In this document: positions 49,529 through 57,917 of the stretch, piece after piece
Layout of the letters: each line of letters opens with the position of its first letter
Position numbering within the stretch: the stretch's first letter is position 1
Assembly (NCBI GenBank): GCA_041687435.1
Contig: JAWLBX010000001.1
Coordinates: 124,001-188,000, forward strand
Source of the DNA: JACKII01 sp041687435
Lineage (GTDB): Bacteria > Pseudomonadota > Alphaproteobacteria > Bin95
Length of the DNA stretch: 64,000 nt
Direction of reading: 5' to 3'
Position numbers and translations under genes: made by a program
Notes under the pieces: generated by a model
Told to the model about the DNA's origin: nothing
Database searches by the model: none
What the model saw: only the letters and a program-made list of their open reading frames with translations

Positions 49529-50397
49529 GCCTTCGATGCCTGCCCCTGTACGGTGAAAAAGCTGGCGCTCTTGGGTTGTTCAGGCAATTCCACCTCCGCA
49601 ATAGTCATCCTGGCCTTGCGGGCTTTCCGGCCGCGGACAATGCTGCCCTCGCTCGGATTCGGCATCGGGTTTTGCGCCAATGGCACCGCATCGGCTGCCG
49701 TATAGACACAGATATACAGCCCGCGGGGGTATTTCCCATGATTGGGGTCGCTGCCATGGGCAAGGCGGGTGTGCATGAGGCAGACACTGCCCGCCTTGCC
49801 GGTAACCGGCAGGTCCACTGCTTTCATTTCCGCCGTGATGCCCACCGCCATGCGGCCCGTGAAAACATCGCCATCGAACAGGGAATGCAAATCGCCGCGA
49901 TGCGTGCCCGGTACCACTTTAAGGCACCCGTTTTCTTCGGTCACATCATCCAGCATGATCAAGGCAGTGACCACATCGTCGTTGCTATGCGGAGTGAACA
50001 GGAAGTCCTGATGGTAATGCACTTCCGTATTGGAGCCGGGCAGCTTGAGATTGATCTTGTCGTGGTGAAACTTGACATCCGGCCCGATCAGATCGGCTAC
50101 CATGTCCGCCACGGCCGCGTTCCGCATCACGTCCGCATAGGGCTCGTAGAGATCTGACGGATTGTTGATGCGCCGCAGCGCCGGCGTCTCCGGCGAATGT
50201 TCCGCGCCCATATCGAAGCGTGGCCGGCCGTCGATCGTTTCCGGCCCGAAGGGTGCCGCGTGCCGGCGGCTTTCTTCCACCCATTCGGCGATCAAATTTC
50301 GCATTGCGCCAAGCTGTGCTGGCGTGACTGCATCGGGAACACAAATGTATCCGTCGCGCCAGAACGCTTCGATTTGATCCTGGGTCAGAGCAGCCAT
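49516..50397 (-). CDS. phytanoyl-CoA dioxygenase (PhyH) family protein
   Basis: A 293-residue Fe(II)/2-oxoglutarate dioxygenase. The jelly-roll core contains the metal facial triad: HQD of VHYHQDFLFTPHS and the distal His of RLAHGSDPNHGKY. An Arg that could bind 2-oxoglutarate follows in YPRGLYICVYTAAD. The N-terminus (FWRDGYICVPDAVTPAQLGAMRNLIAEW) is characteristic of the PhyH group. Substrate unknown; relatives hydroxylate phytanoyl-CoA, ectoine, mitomycin precursors and others. Its 3' end is eight bases from lepA. Confidence 0.88.
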   Translation of the reverse strand: MAALTQDQIEAFWRDGYICVPDAVTPAQLGAMRNLIAEWVEESRRHAAPFGPETIDGRPRFDMGAEHSPETPALRRINNPSDLYEPYADVMRNAAVADMVADLIGPDVKFHHDKINLKLPGSNTEVHYHQDFLFTPHSNDDVVTALIMLDDVTEENGCLKVVPGTHRGDLHSLFDGDVFTGRMAVGITAEMKAVDLPVTGKAGSVCLMHTRLAHGSDPNHGKYPRGLYICVYTAADAVPLAQNPMPNPSEGSIVRGRKARKARMTIAEVELPEQPKSASFFTVQGQASKAAAE

Positions 50398-50451
50398 GAA
50401 CTCTTATTCCTCACTGCAATCAACATGGGGCAAAAGCTATAACAGCCTGCA

Positions 50452-51189
50452 TCAGGACCCAAACACCTTTTGCAGCAATGCCGTGGTTCGCGCTGCCGGG
50501 TTTTCCCGAATGGCGGCCTCTTCCCGTGCCAGATAAAGAAAAATGCCGTCCAGCGCCTTGTCCACCACATAGCCGGAAAGGTCCGCTTTTGCATCCGGTA
50601 CGAATGGCATTTTCTGATATTCACCCATGGTGCGGTCGTATGCCTGGACCGCCCCTGCGTTCGCCAATTCCTGGTCAACGATGGGCGTGAAATCCTCGGT
50701 GAGACGGGGCGTCATCGTTCGCTCGAAATAGCGCGTGGCCGCGTCATCCGGACCACGGAGAATTTCACGGGCATCGTCGATGGTCATGGCATCGATTGCC
50801 TCAAAGAATGCGTCTCTTGCCTTGGGCACCGCAGCTTCCGCAGCGCGGTTCATTCGCCGCTCCAGGTCGTCCGTCAGGCTTCCAAGCCCCGCCATTTTCA
50901 GCGCTTCCTGCACCCGGCCGAGCGCGCCAGGCAACGGTATGTGGACATCTTCTGCGCCGTAAAACCCGTTCTCACGGCCCAAATCGGCAACCACATTACT
51001 GGAGCCAACCCGCAGCGCCTCGCGCAGCCCTTTTCCGATCTCAATCTGACTCAAACCGCCACTGCTATCCGCCGGACCGCCGAGCGTTCCCAAAAGGTCC
51101 TTGCTTTTGCCAAGCCAGTTGGTTTGTGCCGATGCAGCAAACGGGATTGCAAGGCCCGCCAAAGCCATCAAAACGGTCCGTCGATCCAT
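50452..51189 (-). CDS. DUF4197 domain-containing exported protein
   Basis: A 245-residue protein with a signal peptide (RRTVLMALAGLAIPFAASAQ). The mature region matches DUF4197: IGKGLREALRVGSSNVVADLGRENGFYGAEDVHIPLPGALGRVQEALKMAG, DDLERRMNRAAEAAVPKARDAFFEAIDAMTIDDAREIL and GYVVDKALDGIFLYLAREEAAIRENPAARTTALLQKVFG. Family function is unknown; members are periplasmic or lipoprotein-like and fairly common in proteobacteria. The ATG at 51189 begins the basic signal start; an in-frame start at 51222 would add 11 residues. No functional link to the flanking genes is evident. Confidence 0.88.
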   Translation of the reverse strand: MDRRTVLMALAGLAIPFAASAQTNWLGKSKDLLGTLGGPADSSGGLSQIEIGKGLREALRVGSSNVVADLGRENGFYGAEDVHIPLPGALGRVQEALKMAGLGSLTDDLERRMNRAAEAAVPKARDAFFEAIDAMTIDDAREILRGPDDAATRYFERTMTPRLTEDFTPIVDQELANAGAVQAYDRTMGEYQKMPFVPDAKADLSGYVVDKALDGIFLYLAREEAAIRENPAARTTALLQKVFGS

Positions 51190-51278
51190 AGCCTTTTCCT
51201 TCACAAGCCTTGGGATGGTCATGGTTACCTATGCAGTCCGGGCCGACGAAACCAGCCCGACGCCAAGGCAAGAGCGGA

Positions 51279-52775
51279 TCACATGACGCCTTCGAATGAT
51301 TGTGCGCTGGCACGAAGCGGCTGCCTATTGATTTTGTGAGCCGCCCTCAGAACCGAGAACAATGCCCGGTAATATCCTGTCTCACGCGTGACCGCGTTCC
51401 GGTGTGGAATCACCCCTTCCGTCAGATCGGGCTCATCCAGGGCAAAATCTGGAAACCGTGCTGGATCTTGTTTCAACCGCGCTGCGATAGGGGTTCCCAT
51501 CATGACCGAAAATCGATTGACCATTACCCTCTCAATGTGGGCACCGTTGGCTTGAAGAAAGTGGGCAGTTTCGCGCAGATCGCTGATCGTCTCGCCGGGG
51601 AATCCGACGATTACGGTCAGGCGGACACTGATGCCTGCCTCGCTTGCATCGCGGCAAAAATCAGCAATGCGGCCAACATCCGTGCCCTTGCCCATCGCCT
51701 TCAGAACTTTCTGACTGCCGGACTCGAGGCCGGTCGTCATTCGGGCAAGACCGGCAGCCCGCGCCGCTTTCAATGCATCCTTACAGAGGCCGTTATCTTT
51801 TTCGGCTCCGGCATGAACGGCACAGGTCCAAACAGCATCTTTGACAAGACCCGGCAGGGCATCGATCAGGCCATGCCAAACCTGCAAATCCGAATTCAGT
51901 TTCAGGTCATGAAACACCAAATGACGTGCCTGATGCCGTTCCGCAAGCGTGCCGACTTCTTCAATCGCCCGCTCCAGTTTCTGCGACCGGAATGTACGGC
52001 CCATCACCGTTGTCACGTCCGAGCAGAATTGGCACGCACCCCACTTGCAGCCGCGCGAGGTCATTAATGGGATTATGCGGGTTGAATAGGCTTGCCACGG
52101 AAAGTCCGTATAGTCCGGTATCGGCAAGTTCTCGAGTGGAAGCAGGGGACATGCCGCCGGATTAAGGGCATCACTGCTGGTAGAAACGCCTGGAAAGCCG
52201 TCCAATGGCGCCCCTACAGCGGCGGCAGCCACCAAGTCCGCAAGGCAAGCCTCGACCTCGCCCGCCACAATGGCGCTAACCCCTTCCAATGTGAGAAACT
52301 GCCGAGCAATGGATGGCTCATTGAAATAGGCTCCCCCAACGATCAAGGGTATTCCACGTTCGGCACAAAGCTCTGCGATGTCGCCGACGACTTCATAATA
52401 CATTGTATAGGCAGAGACCAAGACGACGTCTGGTTCATCCGCCAGAGCCTCAGCGAAGCCTGCAATGATTCGCTTTCGCGTGTCGTCACTCCGCGGCGTC
52501 AAAGCCTGCCGCAGCCTGCCTCGCGCCGTCCGGATCATTCCGGAATGAGTCATGGCCGACCAAAACCGAAAGTGATCGGCCATATGGCCGCCAATCCGAG
52601 CTTGCTTTTGACGCTGAAAGCCAGAGACACCGATTGATAAGGGAGAAAACAATCGCACATCAAAACCAGCCCCTCGCAGCACGGCCACCATCGAGCCGAC
52701 GGGAATTGTTGGATAATGCGCAAAATTGTTCAGGTCGACGAATAGCACCGATTCATCATACATTTGTAGCCCCAT
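51279..52775 (-). CDS. B12-binding-type radical SAM protein of unknown function
   Basis: A 498-residue protein. The N-terminal half (about 5-195) has the fold of a cobalamin-binding Rossmann domain, with VLVSAYTMYYEVVGDIAELCAERGIPLIVGGAYFN, but I see no DxHxxG motif. The radical SAM domain follows with CX4CX2C, Cys243, Cys248 and Cys251 in SRGCKWGACQFC; this spacing is used by a known subgroup with RGC-W-xxC. Later blocks are FHDLKLNSD, RMTTGLESGSQKVLKAMGKG and VIVGFPGETISDL. Such proteins methylate or rearrange unactivated carbons in natural product or lipid chemistry. No precursor peptide or partner enzyme is adjacent. An ATG at 52763 is an alternative start. Confidence 0.85.
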   Translation of the reverse strand: MGLQMYDESVLFVDLNNFAHYPTIPVGSMVAVLRGAGFDVRLFSPLSIGVSGFQRQKQARIGGHMADHFRFWSAMTHSGMIRTARGRLRQALTPRSDDTRKRIIAGFAEALADEPDVVLVSAYTMYYEVVGDIAELCAERGIPLIVGGAYFNEPSIARQFLTLEGVSAIVAGEVEACLADLVAAAAVGAPLDGFPGVSTSSDALNPAACPLLPLENLPIPDYTDFPWQAYSTRIIPLMTSRGCKWGACQFCSDVTTVMGRTFRSQKLERAIEEVGTLAERHQARHLVFHDLKLNSDLQVWHGLIDALPGLVKDAVWTCAVHAGAEKDNGLCKDALKAARAAGLARMTTGLESGSQKVLKAMGKGTDVGRIADFCRDASEAGISVRLTVIVGFPGETISDLRETAHFLQANGAHIERVMVNRFSVMMGTPIAARLKQDPARFPDFALDEPDLTEGVIPHRNAVTRETGYYRALFSVLRAAHKINRQPLRASAQSFEGVM

Positions 52776-52930
52776 CCAATTACAGCTTACATGGCGCGAC
52801 AGCGGTCTCTTTGTCCGAATCTATGCAGCGCTTGCTCTCATTGGAACAATATCTCAATAACGTCGATAATTTCCAGCAATTTCTGCCGGATTTCCGCTCG
52901 CTGTCCGCCGCAAATCAGTTAAATATTTAG

Positions 52931-52947
52931 TATCTTATTGTAAGATA
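52931..52947. repeat. perfect palindrome upstream of the acyl-CoA ligase
   Basis: TATCTTA (52931-52937), three bases, then its exact reverse complement TAAGATA (52941-52947), in an AT-rich stretch that contrasts with the GC-rich surroundings. It lies 78 bases before the preferred ligase start and just before an earlier ATG (52950). It looks like an operator or an RNA hairpin over a start. Directly before it ends a 35-codon frame (ATG at 52823) that I cannot support as a gene. Confidence 0.5.
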
Positions 52948-53024
52948 AAATGACTTCGCTTGCATTCGCGCCAAGCCACAGCCAAAACCTATCATCGGAT
53001 TGGTTTGCATGCGGAGCTTGCCCA

Positions 53025-54599
53025 ATGTATCTGACTCAAGGCCTGAAGCGGTCTGCCCAGATCGACCGGAACGGCACATCCACGTGTATCATGGGACAGG
53101 ATGGACGCGAGCGCCGTTGCACCTGGTCAGAGACCGCTGCTCGCGTTGCAAGACTTGCTGGCGCAATGCAGCGGCTAGGGCTGCAACCTGGGGACAGGGC
53201 GGCCATTCTCGCGCTCAACAGCGACCGCTATTTTGAATTTTTCTATGCAACCGCATGGGCCGGCGGAGTATTCGTGCCAATCAACATCCGCCTGGCCGCG
53301 CCGGAGGTGGAGCATTGGCTGAATGATTCCGAAGCAAAAATCCTGTTCATTGACGCCCAGTTCGCCCCGCTATTGGAAGCATTGAAGGGCAAAATTCCGC
53401 ACGTGGAGCAGATCGTCTATCTCGGTGACGACGCACCACCTGCCGGAATGCATGGTTACGAGACGATCTTGCAGTCAGCCGCGCCAATCCCCGATGCGGA
53501 GCGCGGGTATGAAGACTTAGCCGGCCTGTTCTACACCGGTGGCACAACCGGCCGTTCCAAGGGTGTGATGCTGAGCCACAGGAACCTGGTTTTCAACGCC
53601 CTAAACGCGATGACCGTCTTCAATTACGAGCCAGGCGCCCGTTATCTGCACGCCCCTCCGATGTTTCATATCGCCGACTGTGTGGCCGTGTTCGGTTACA
53701 CGCAGATCGGAGGGCAGCATTATTTCATTCCATCGTTCACCGCGGAGCGGACACTGGACGCGGTTCAACGATGGGGCATCACCGACACCCTATTGGTGCC
53801 AACCATGGTCAATATGACCGTGAATCATTCGGACGTGGCACAATACGACCTATCCAGCTTCAAACGGCTGGCTTATGGCGCCTCGCCCATGCCGGAAGCG
53901 GTGATCCTGCGCGCAATGGAATTGATGCCGGCCGTCCAATTTTATCATGCCTACGGCCAGACCGAATGTGCGCCGTTGACCTCGACCAATGGCCCCGAAA
54001 GCCATGTCTTCGAAGGCTCCCTCGCCTATAAATTCCGATCGGTCGGCCGGTCCGCGCCAGGTGTTGAGGTGCAGATCCGGGACGAAAACGACAATGAGCT
54101 GCCGCGCGGCACGGTAGGCGAAATCTGCGTACGGGGGGCGAACGTGATGCAAGGCTATTGGCGCCTGCCGGAACTGACCGCAGAGGCAATGCGTGGCGGC
54201 TGGATGCACTCGGGCGACGGCGGCTATATGGACGAGGACGGCTACATCTACGTGGTCGACAGGGTCAAAGACATGATCATCTCCGGCGGAGAGAACATTT
54301 ATTCGGCAGAAGTCGAAAGTGCCGTACAGATGTTCCCTGCTGTTGCCGAATGCGCCGTAATCGGTGTCCCGGATGAGAAATGGGGCGAACGCGTGCACGC
54401 TATCGTGCGGCTGAAAGAGGGCATAAGCGCAACCCCGGAGGACATCATCGCCCACGCCCATACCCAGATCGCCGGCTTCAAATGCCCACGCAGTGTGGAT
54501 TTCGTGAGCGAACCGCTGCCGCTATCGGGGGCGGGAAAAATATTGAAAACCGAACTGCGAAAACCGTACTGGGAAGGCCGGGGCAAGGGCGTGAATTGA
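53025..54599 (+). CDS. AMP-dependent acyl-CoA synthetase (fatty-acid-CoA ligase type)
   Basis: A 524-residue ANL-family ligase. It has FYTGGTTGRSKGVMLSHRNL, YHAYGQTECAPLTSTNGPE, WMHSGDGGYMDEDGYIYVVDRVKDMIISGGENIYSAEVES and the C-terminal KCPRSVDFVSEPLPLSGAGKILKTELRKPYW with the catalytic Lys. It activates a fatty or aromatic acid to its CoA ester. The ATG at 53025 gives MYLTQGLKRSAQ, the start I know for this group; the frame is open to an earlier ATG at 52950 adding 25 residues. A palindrome lies upstream. ChrA follows 59 bases downstream. Confidence 0.92.
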   Translation: MYLTQGLKRSAQIDRNGTSTCIMGQDGRERRCTWSETAARVARLAGAMQRLGLQPGDRAAILALNSDRYFEFFYATAWAGGVFVPINIRLAAPEVEHWLNDSEAKILFIDAQFAPLLEALKGKIPHVEQIVYLGDDAPPAGMHGYETILQSAAPIPDAERGYEDLAGLFYTGGTTGRSKGVMLSHRNLVFNALNAMTVFNYEPGARYLHAPPMFHIADCVAVFGYTQIGGQHYFIPSFTAERTLDAVQRWGITDTLLVPTMVNMTVNHSDVAQYDLSSFKRLAYGASPMPEAVILRAMELMPAVQFYHAYGQTECAPLTSTNGPESHVFEGSLAYKFRSVGRSAPGVEVQIRDENDNELPRGTVGEICVRGANVMQGYWRLPELTAEAMRGGWMHSGDGGYMDEDGYIYVVDRVKDMIISGGENIYSAEVESAVQMFPAVAECAVIGVPDEKWGERVHAIVRLKEGISATPEDIIAHAHTQIAGFKCPRSVDFVSEPLPLSGAGKILKTELRKPYWEGRGKGVN

Positions 54600-54657
54600 C
54601 GATCCTCGCACCAAACGAGACTCGGCCATAAAACCAGGAACGCGAGGATCAGTCGGC

Positions 54658-55830
54658 ATGAGCGCTACCAAGGTTTTTTGGACCTTTCTGAAGCTGGGCT
54701 GCACCTCTTTCGGCGGCCCGTCGGCACATCTCGGCTATTTCCGCACGGCCTTTGTCGAGCGCCTGCAGTGGCTGACGGAGGCCCGCTACGCCGAACTGGT
54801 GGCGCTTGGGCAATTCCTGCCGGGCCCGGCTTCCAGCCAGGTCGGCTTCGCCGTCGGCCTGGAGCGAGCGGGAACCAGGGGCGGGCTCGCAGCATGGCTT
54901 GGATTCACTTTGCCGTCCGCCTTGATCATGCTGGCGGCGGCTTATGGTTTGGCTCTCATCCCCCCGGACCTGCTGCCAGGTATCGTTCACGGCCTGAAGC
55001 TGGTGGCCGTCGCAGTGGTTGCACATGCGGTACAGGGCATGGCCGTCAGCCTTTGCCGAGACCGGTTCCATCAATTGCTGGCAATAGGTGTTTTGGTGCT
55101 CACCTTGCTGGTTGCCGGTGTTGGGGGCCAAATGGCCGGGTTGGTCATTGCTGGCATTACCGCCTACTCATGGGCAAATCGGACAGAGCCGGACAATGAT
55201 CCAAAAGGGCAGACTGGCCCTGCGCAGACCTTCCTCCCATTCCTTTTGATTGCGCTGGCAGTCGGTCTGCTTGTGCTTCTGCCAATTCTGGCCAGCCTGG
55301 GCATTCCTGGCGTCTCCATGACCGAGCCTTTTTACCGGGCCGGGGCTTTGGTATTTGGCGGCGGCCATGTGGTCCTGCCTTTCCTGGAAGGTGCAACGGT
55401 CAGCAAAGGCTGGCTGACCGCAGAGGATTTTTTGGCCGGTTATGGGGTGGCACAGGCCATTCCCGGCCCGCTCTTCACGTTTGCCGCCTATGTCGGGGCG
55501 GTGAGTCATGGCCTTGTTGCCGGTATCGTCGCACTTGTGGCCGTTTTTTTGCCGGGCGCCTTGCTCATGGCAGGAGTGTTGCCGCTTTGGACCAGCGTTT
55601 CCCACCGGCCAGGTCTCCGGCGGGCGCTCGGCGGTGTGAATGCCGGGGTGGTCGGTATCCTTGCCGCTGCGCTCTATGACCCACTTTGGAGCACCAGTGT
55701 ACATGCAGCCTCGGATCTTGCCGCTGTCGCTATCGGCTGGGCGATGTTGCAAATGCTAAAATGGCCGCCCTGGAGCGTGGCGCTGGCAGGTCTTACCTAT
55801 GGTTTGGCCTTGGGCATAAGCACAAGTTAA
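54658..55830 (+). CDS. chrA: chromate transporter (long-chain CHR family)
   Basis: A 390-residue membrane protein with two homologous CHR halves. The N-terminal half has FLKLGCTSFGGPSAHLGYFRTAFVERLQWLTEARYAELVALGQFLPGPASSQVGFAVG, and the C-terminal half FYRAGALVFGGGHVVLPFLEGATVSKGWLTAEDFLAGYGVAQAIPGPLFTFAAYVGAV; the FGG and PGP motifs occur in both. This fits efflux of chromate. Many homologues are present without proven chromate resistance, so the physiological role may be broader anion export. Its last four bases overlap the convergent GNAT gene. Confidence 0.93.
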   Translation: MSATKVFWTFLKLGCTSFGGPSAHLGYFRTAFVERLQWLTEARYAELVALGQFLPGPASSQVGFAVGLERAGTRGGLAAWLGFTLPSALIMLAAAYGLALIPPDLLPGIVHGLKLVAVAVVAHAVQGMAVSLCRDRFHQLLAIGVLVLTLLVAGVGGQMAGLVIAGITAYSWANRTEPDNDPKGQTGPAQTFLPFLLIALAVGLLVLLPILASLGIPGVSMTEPFYRAGALVFGGGHVVLPFLEGATVSKGWLTAEDFLAGYGVAQAIPGPLFTFAAYVGAVSHGLVAGIVALVAVFLPGALLMAGVLPLWTSVSHRPGLRRALGGVNAGVVGILAAALYDPLWSTSVHAASDLAAVAIGWAMLQMLKWPPWSVALAGLTYGLALGISTS

Positions 55831-56273
55831 AATCGTTTGTACATATAGAACAACGCCCCGCCCGGCGGCATGCCATCGAGTTGGCCGAACACCTGGAACC
55901 CCTGCTTTTCATAAAAACCGCGGGCCTGAAAGCTTGCTGTTGTCAGATGCACGCCCTGCATACCACGGCTGCGGGCCAGGGCTTCTGCCTCTGCCATCAA
56001 GGCTGAGCCCAGACCATGGCGCCGCCCCGCCCCCTCGACCCATAAATGGCTGACATAAAACCACCCCCAAGCGGTACCCCCGTTCAAACCGCCGACCAAA
56101 CGGCCGCGGCACCACGGCCAGCGTGATGGCGCATGGGCGAACACGGAAAGCGGCCGCCAGTCATCCGGATAGCCTTCATTGCCATTGTGCCGGCTCAAAC
56201 CGCGGGCAACATCCCGGCGGCGGCGATCATCGTCGCGCTCGGAAACCACCAATTGCCAGGCCCGGGCCAGCAT
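55827..56273 (-). CDS. GNAT family N-acetyltransferase
   Basis: A 148-residue acetyltransferase. The acetyl-CoA-binding strand-loop-helix reads YVSHLWVEGAGRRHGLGSALMAEAEALARSRG (the R-x-x-G-x-G/A signature is RRHGLG), and the following part has FYEKQGFQVFGQLDGMPPG. It is short but complete for the family. Substrate unknown. The start is uncertain; ATG at 56273 is the first in frame, and the basic stretch RDDDRRRRDV near residue 12 may mean translation starts later. It shares four bases with chrA at its 3' end, and the hydantoinase gene ends nine bases beyond its start. Confidence 0.8.
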   Translation of the reverse strand: MLARAWQLVVSERDDDRRRRDVARGLSRHNGNEGYPDDWRPLSVFAHAPSRWPWCRGRLVGGLNGGTAWGWFYVSHLWVEGAGRRHGLGSALMAEAEALARSRGMQGVHLTTASFQARGFYEKQGFQVFGQLDGMPPGGALFYMYKRF

Positions 56274-56282
56274 TGTCCCGGC

Positions 56283-57749
56283 CTAGCCGCGGCCGGCGAA
56301 CGGGTCGAAGGGCGACGGGAACACACCGCGCGGCTTGATGTAGTCGTACGGCGGGCGGGAAAGGAAGCGGCCATGCCCAGCCTCGCCGACGAAATCTCCG
56401 CCGCTGGCCACCACCTTGCCGCGGCAGAGGGTCATCACCGGCCAACCGGTGACTTTCCAGCCTTCATAGGGTGTGTAGTCGATCGCATGATGCAGGTCCG
56501 CCTGTCGGATTGTGACCTGTTTCCCCGGGTCCCAAATCGCAAGATCAGCATCCGAACCGGGCATGATCGTCCCCTTTTTCGGGTAGATGCCGAACAGCTT
56601 TGCCGGATTGGTGCTCGACAGCGCCACAAACTCCGAAATCCCAATCCGGCCGCCCGTGACCCCCTCGTGAAACAGGACGGGCAGGCGCGTTTCCAGGCCC
56701 GGAAGCCCATTCGGAATTTTTGGGAATGACGTGTTTGGCCCATCAGGCAGCTTCAAATCCTGACTGTGCTCGTTCGGAACCGCAAAATTCGTGGGTGCAT
56801 GATCGCTGGATACCATGCCGAGCACCCCTGTCTTGAGATACCCCCACAAAGCCTCGATATCGGCCCGGGTACGCGGTGACGGAGAGCAAACGAACTTCGC
56901 CCCCTCACCGTCTGCACGGTCCATATCGTCTGCCGTCAGGGTCAGATATTGGGCGCAGGTTTCGCCAAATACCTTCACTCCACGTTGCTGCGCGCGGTGA
57001 ATTTCTTCCGCAGCTTCAGCGCAGGTGACGTGAAAAATTTGCACCGGCTGATCCAACAGTTCGGACATGGCCGCAACGCGATGAACCGCCTCACGCTCAA
57101 CAACCGGCGGCTTTGACCACGCATGGTATTTGGCATCCGTCAAACCGGCATCGAGCAATCGCTGGGTTTGCCATTTGATCATGTCATGGTGTTCAGCATG
57201 GATCACCAGAAAGGCTTGGTTTTCCCTCGCCAACGCCATCAATTTTAGAATGCCATCGTCACTGACCCGGTTGCTGTCATAGGTCATGAAAATCTTGATC
57301 GACCGGTGCCCGTCGGCAATCAGGCCCGGCAGCGCCGCCATCACATCGTCGTTCGGATCGTTGACGATCAAATGGAAGGTGTAATCGATCGCTGCCCTTT
57401 TCGCCCGTTCGTGATAGTCGGCGTTTGAATCCGCAAGGCTCCACCCCTGGCGCTGCGGCGAGAAACATATAACCGTCGTCGTGCCACCACAGGCGGCCGA
57501 GCGTGTCCCTGTCAAAAATGTATCGGCATTCATCTTGCCGCTGATCGAACTCGGCTGTTCGATATGGCAATGGCTATCGACGCCGCCAGGCAGCACATAT
57601 TTTCCCTGAGCGTCTATTTCCTGCGCGCCGCCTGGCAGGTTCTTGGCGACCGCTGTGACCACCTCACCCTCGATTCCGACATCCGCCAGCATCACATCGC
57701 TCGCCGTCGCGACCAAACCGCCGCGTATCACGATATCGAACTCGGCCAT
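56283..57749 (-). CDS. dihydropyrimidinase/D-hydantoinase family protein
   Basis: A 488-residue cyclic amidohydrolase. It has metal motifs SHCHIEQ (HxH), the carbamylated Lys in HRSIKIFMTYDS, HAEHHDM, FHVTCAEAAEEIHRA, and Asp in MVSSDHAPTNF, so the binuclear site looks complete. It ends with IDYTPYEGWKVTGWPVMTLCRGKVV, typical of hydantoinases. It opens rings of dihydropyrimidines or 5-substituted hydantoins. The ATG at 57749 gives AEFDIVIRGGLV; one five codons upstream is an alternative. No hydantoin racemase or carbamoylase is nearby. It diverges from the zinc alcohol dehydrogenase. Confidence 0.9.
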   Translation of the reverse strand: MAEFDIVIRGGLVATASDVMLADVGIEGEVVTAVAKNLPGGAQEIDAQGKYVLPGGVDSHCHIEQPSSISGKMNADTFLTGTRSAACGGTTTVICFSPQRQGWSLADSNADYHERAKRAAIDYTFHLIVNDPNDDVMAALPGLIADGHRSIKIFMTYDSNRVSDDGILKLMALARENQAFLVIHAEHHDMIKWQTQRLLDAGLTDAKYHAWSKPPVVEREAVHRVAAMSELLDQPVQIFHVTCAEAAEEIHRAQQRGVKVFGETCAQYLTLTADDMDRADGEGAKFVCSPSPRTRADIEALWGYLKTGVLGMVSSDHAPTNFAVPNEHSQDLKLPDGPNTSFPKIPNGLPGLETRLPVLFHEGVTGGRIGISEFVALSSTNPAKLFGIYPKKGTIMPGSDADLAIWDPGKQVTIRQADLHHAIDYTPYEGWKVTGWPVMTLCRGKVVASGGDFVGEAGHGRFLSRPPYDYIKPRGVFPSPFDPFAGRG

Positions 57750-57917
57750 GGGTTTTGCTTTCACAGATTGCAGTTGACGATCAACTTAGCAAAGCCAATC
57801 GGCAAGACGCAATTCGGCTGAAAGGCACCTTGCAAAACAGCCTACATGGCATGCCGTCTACCAGTCATTCCACCAGCGCGCCATGAGCGATAGACTGCGC
57901 CCACGATCCGCGGACGA

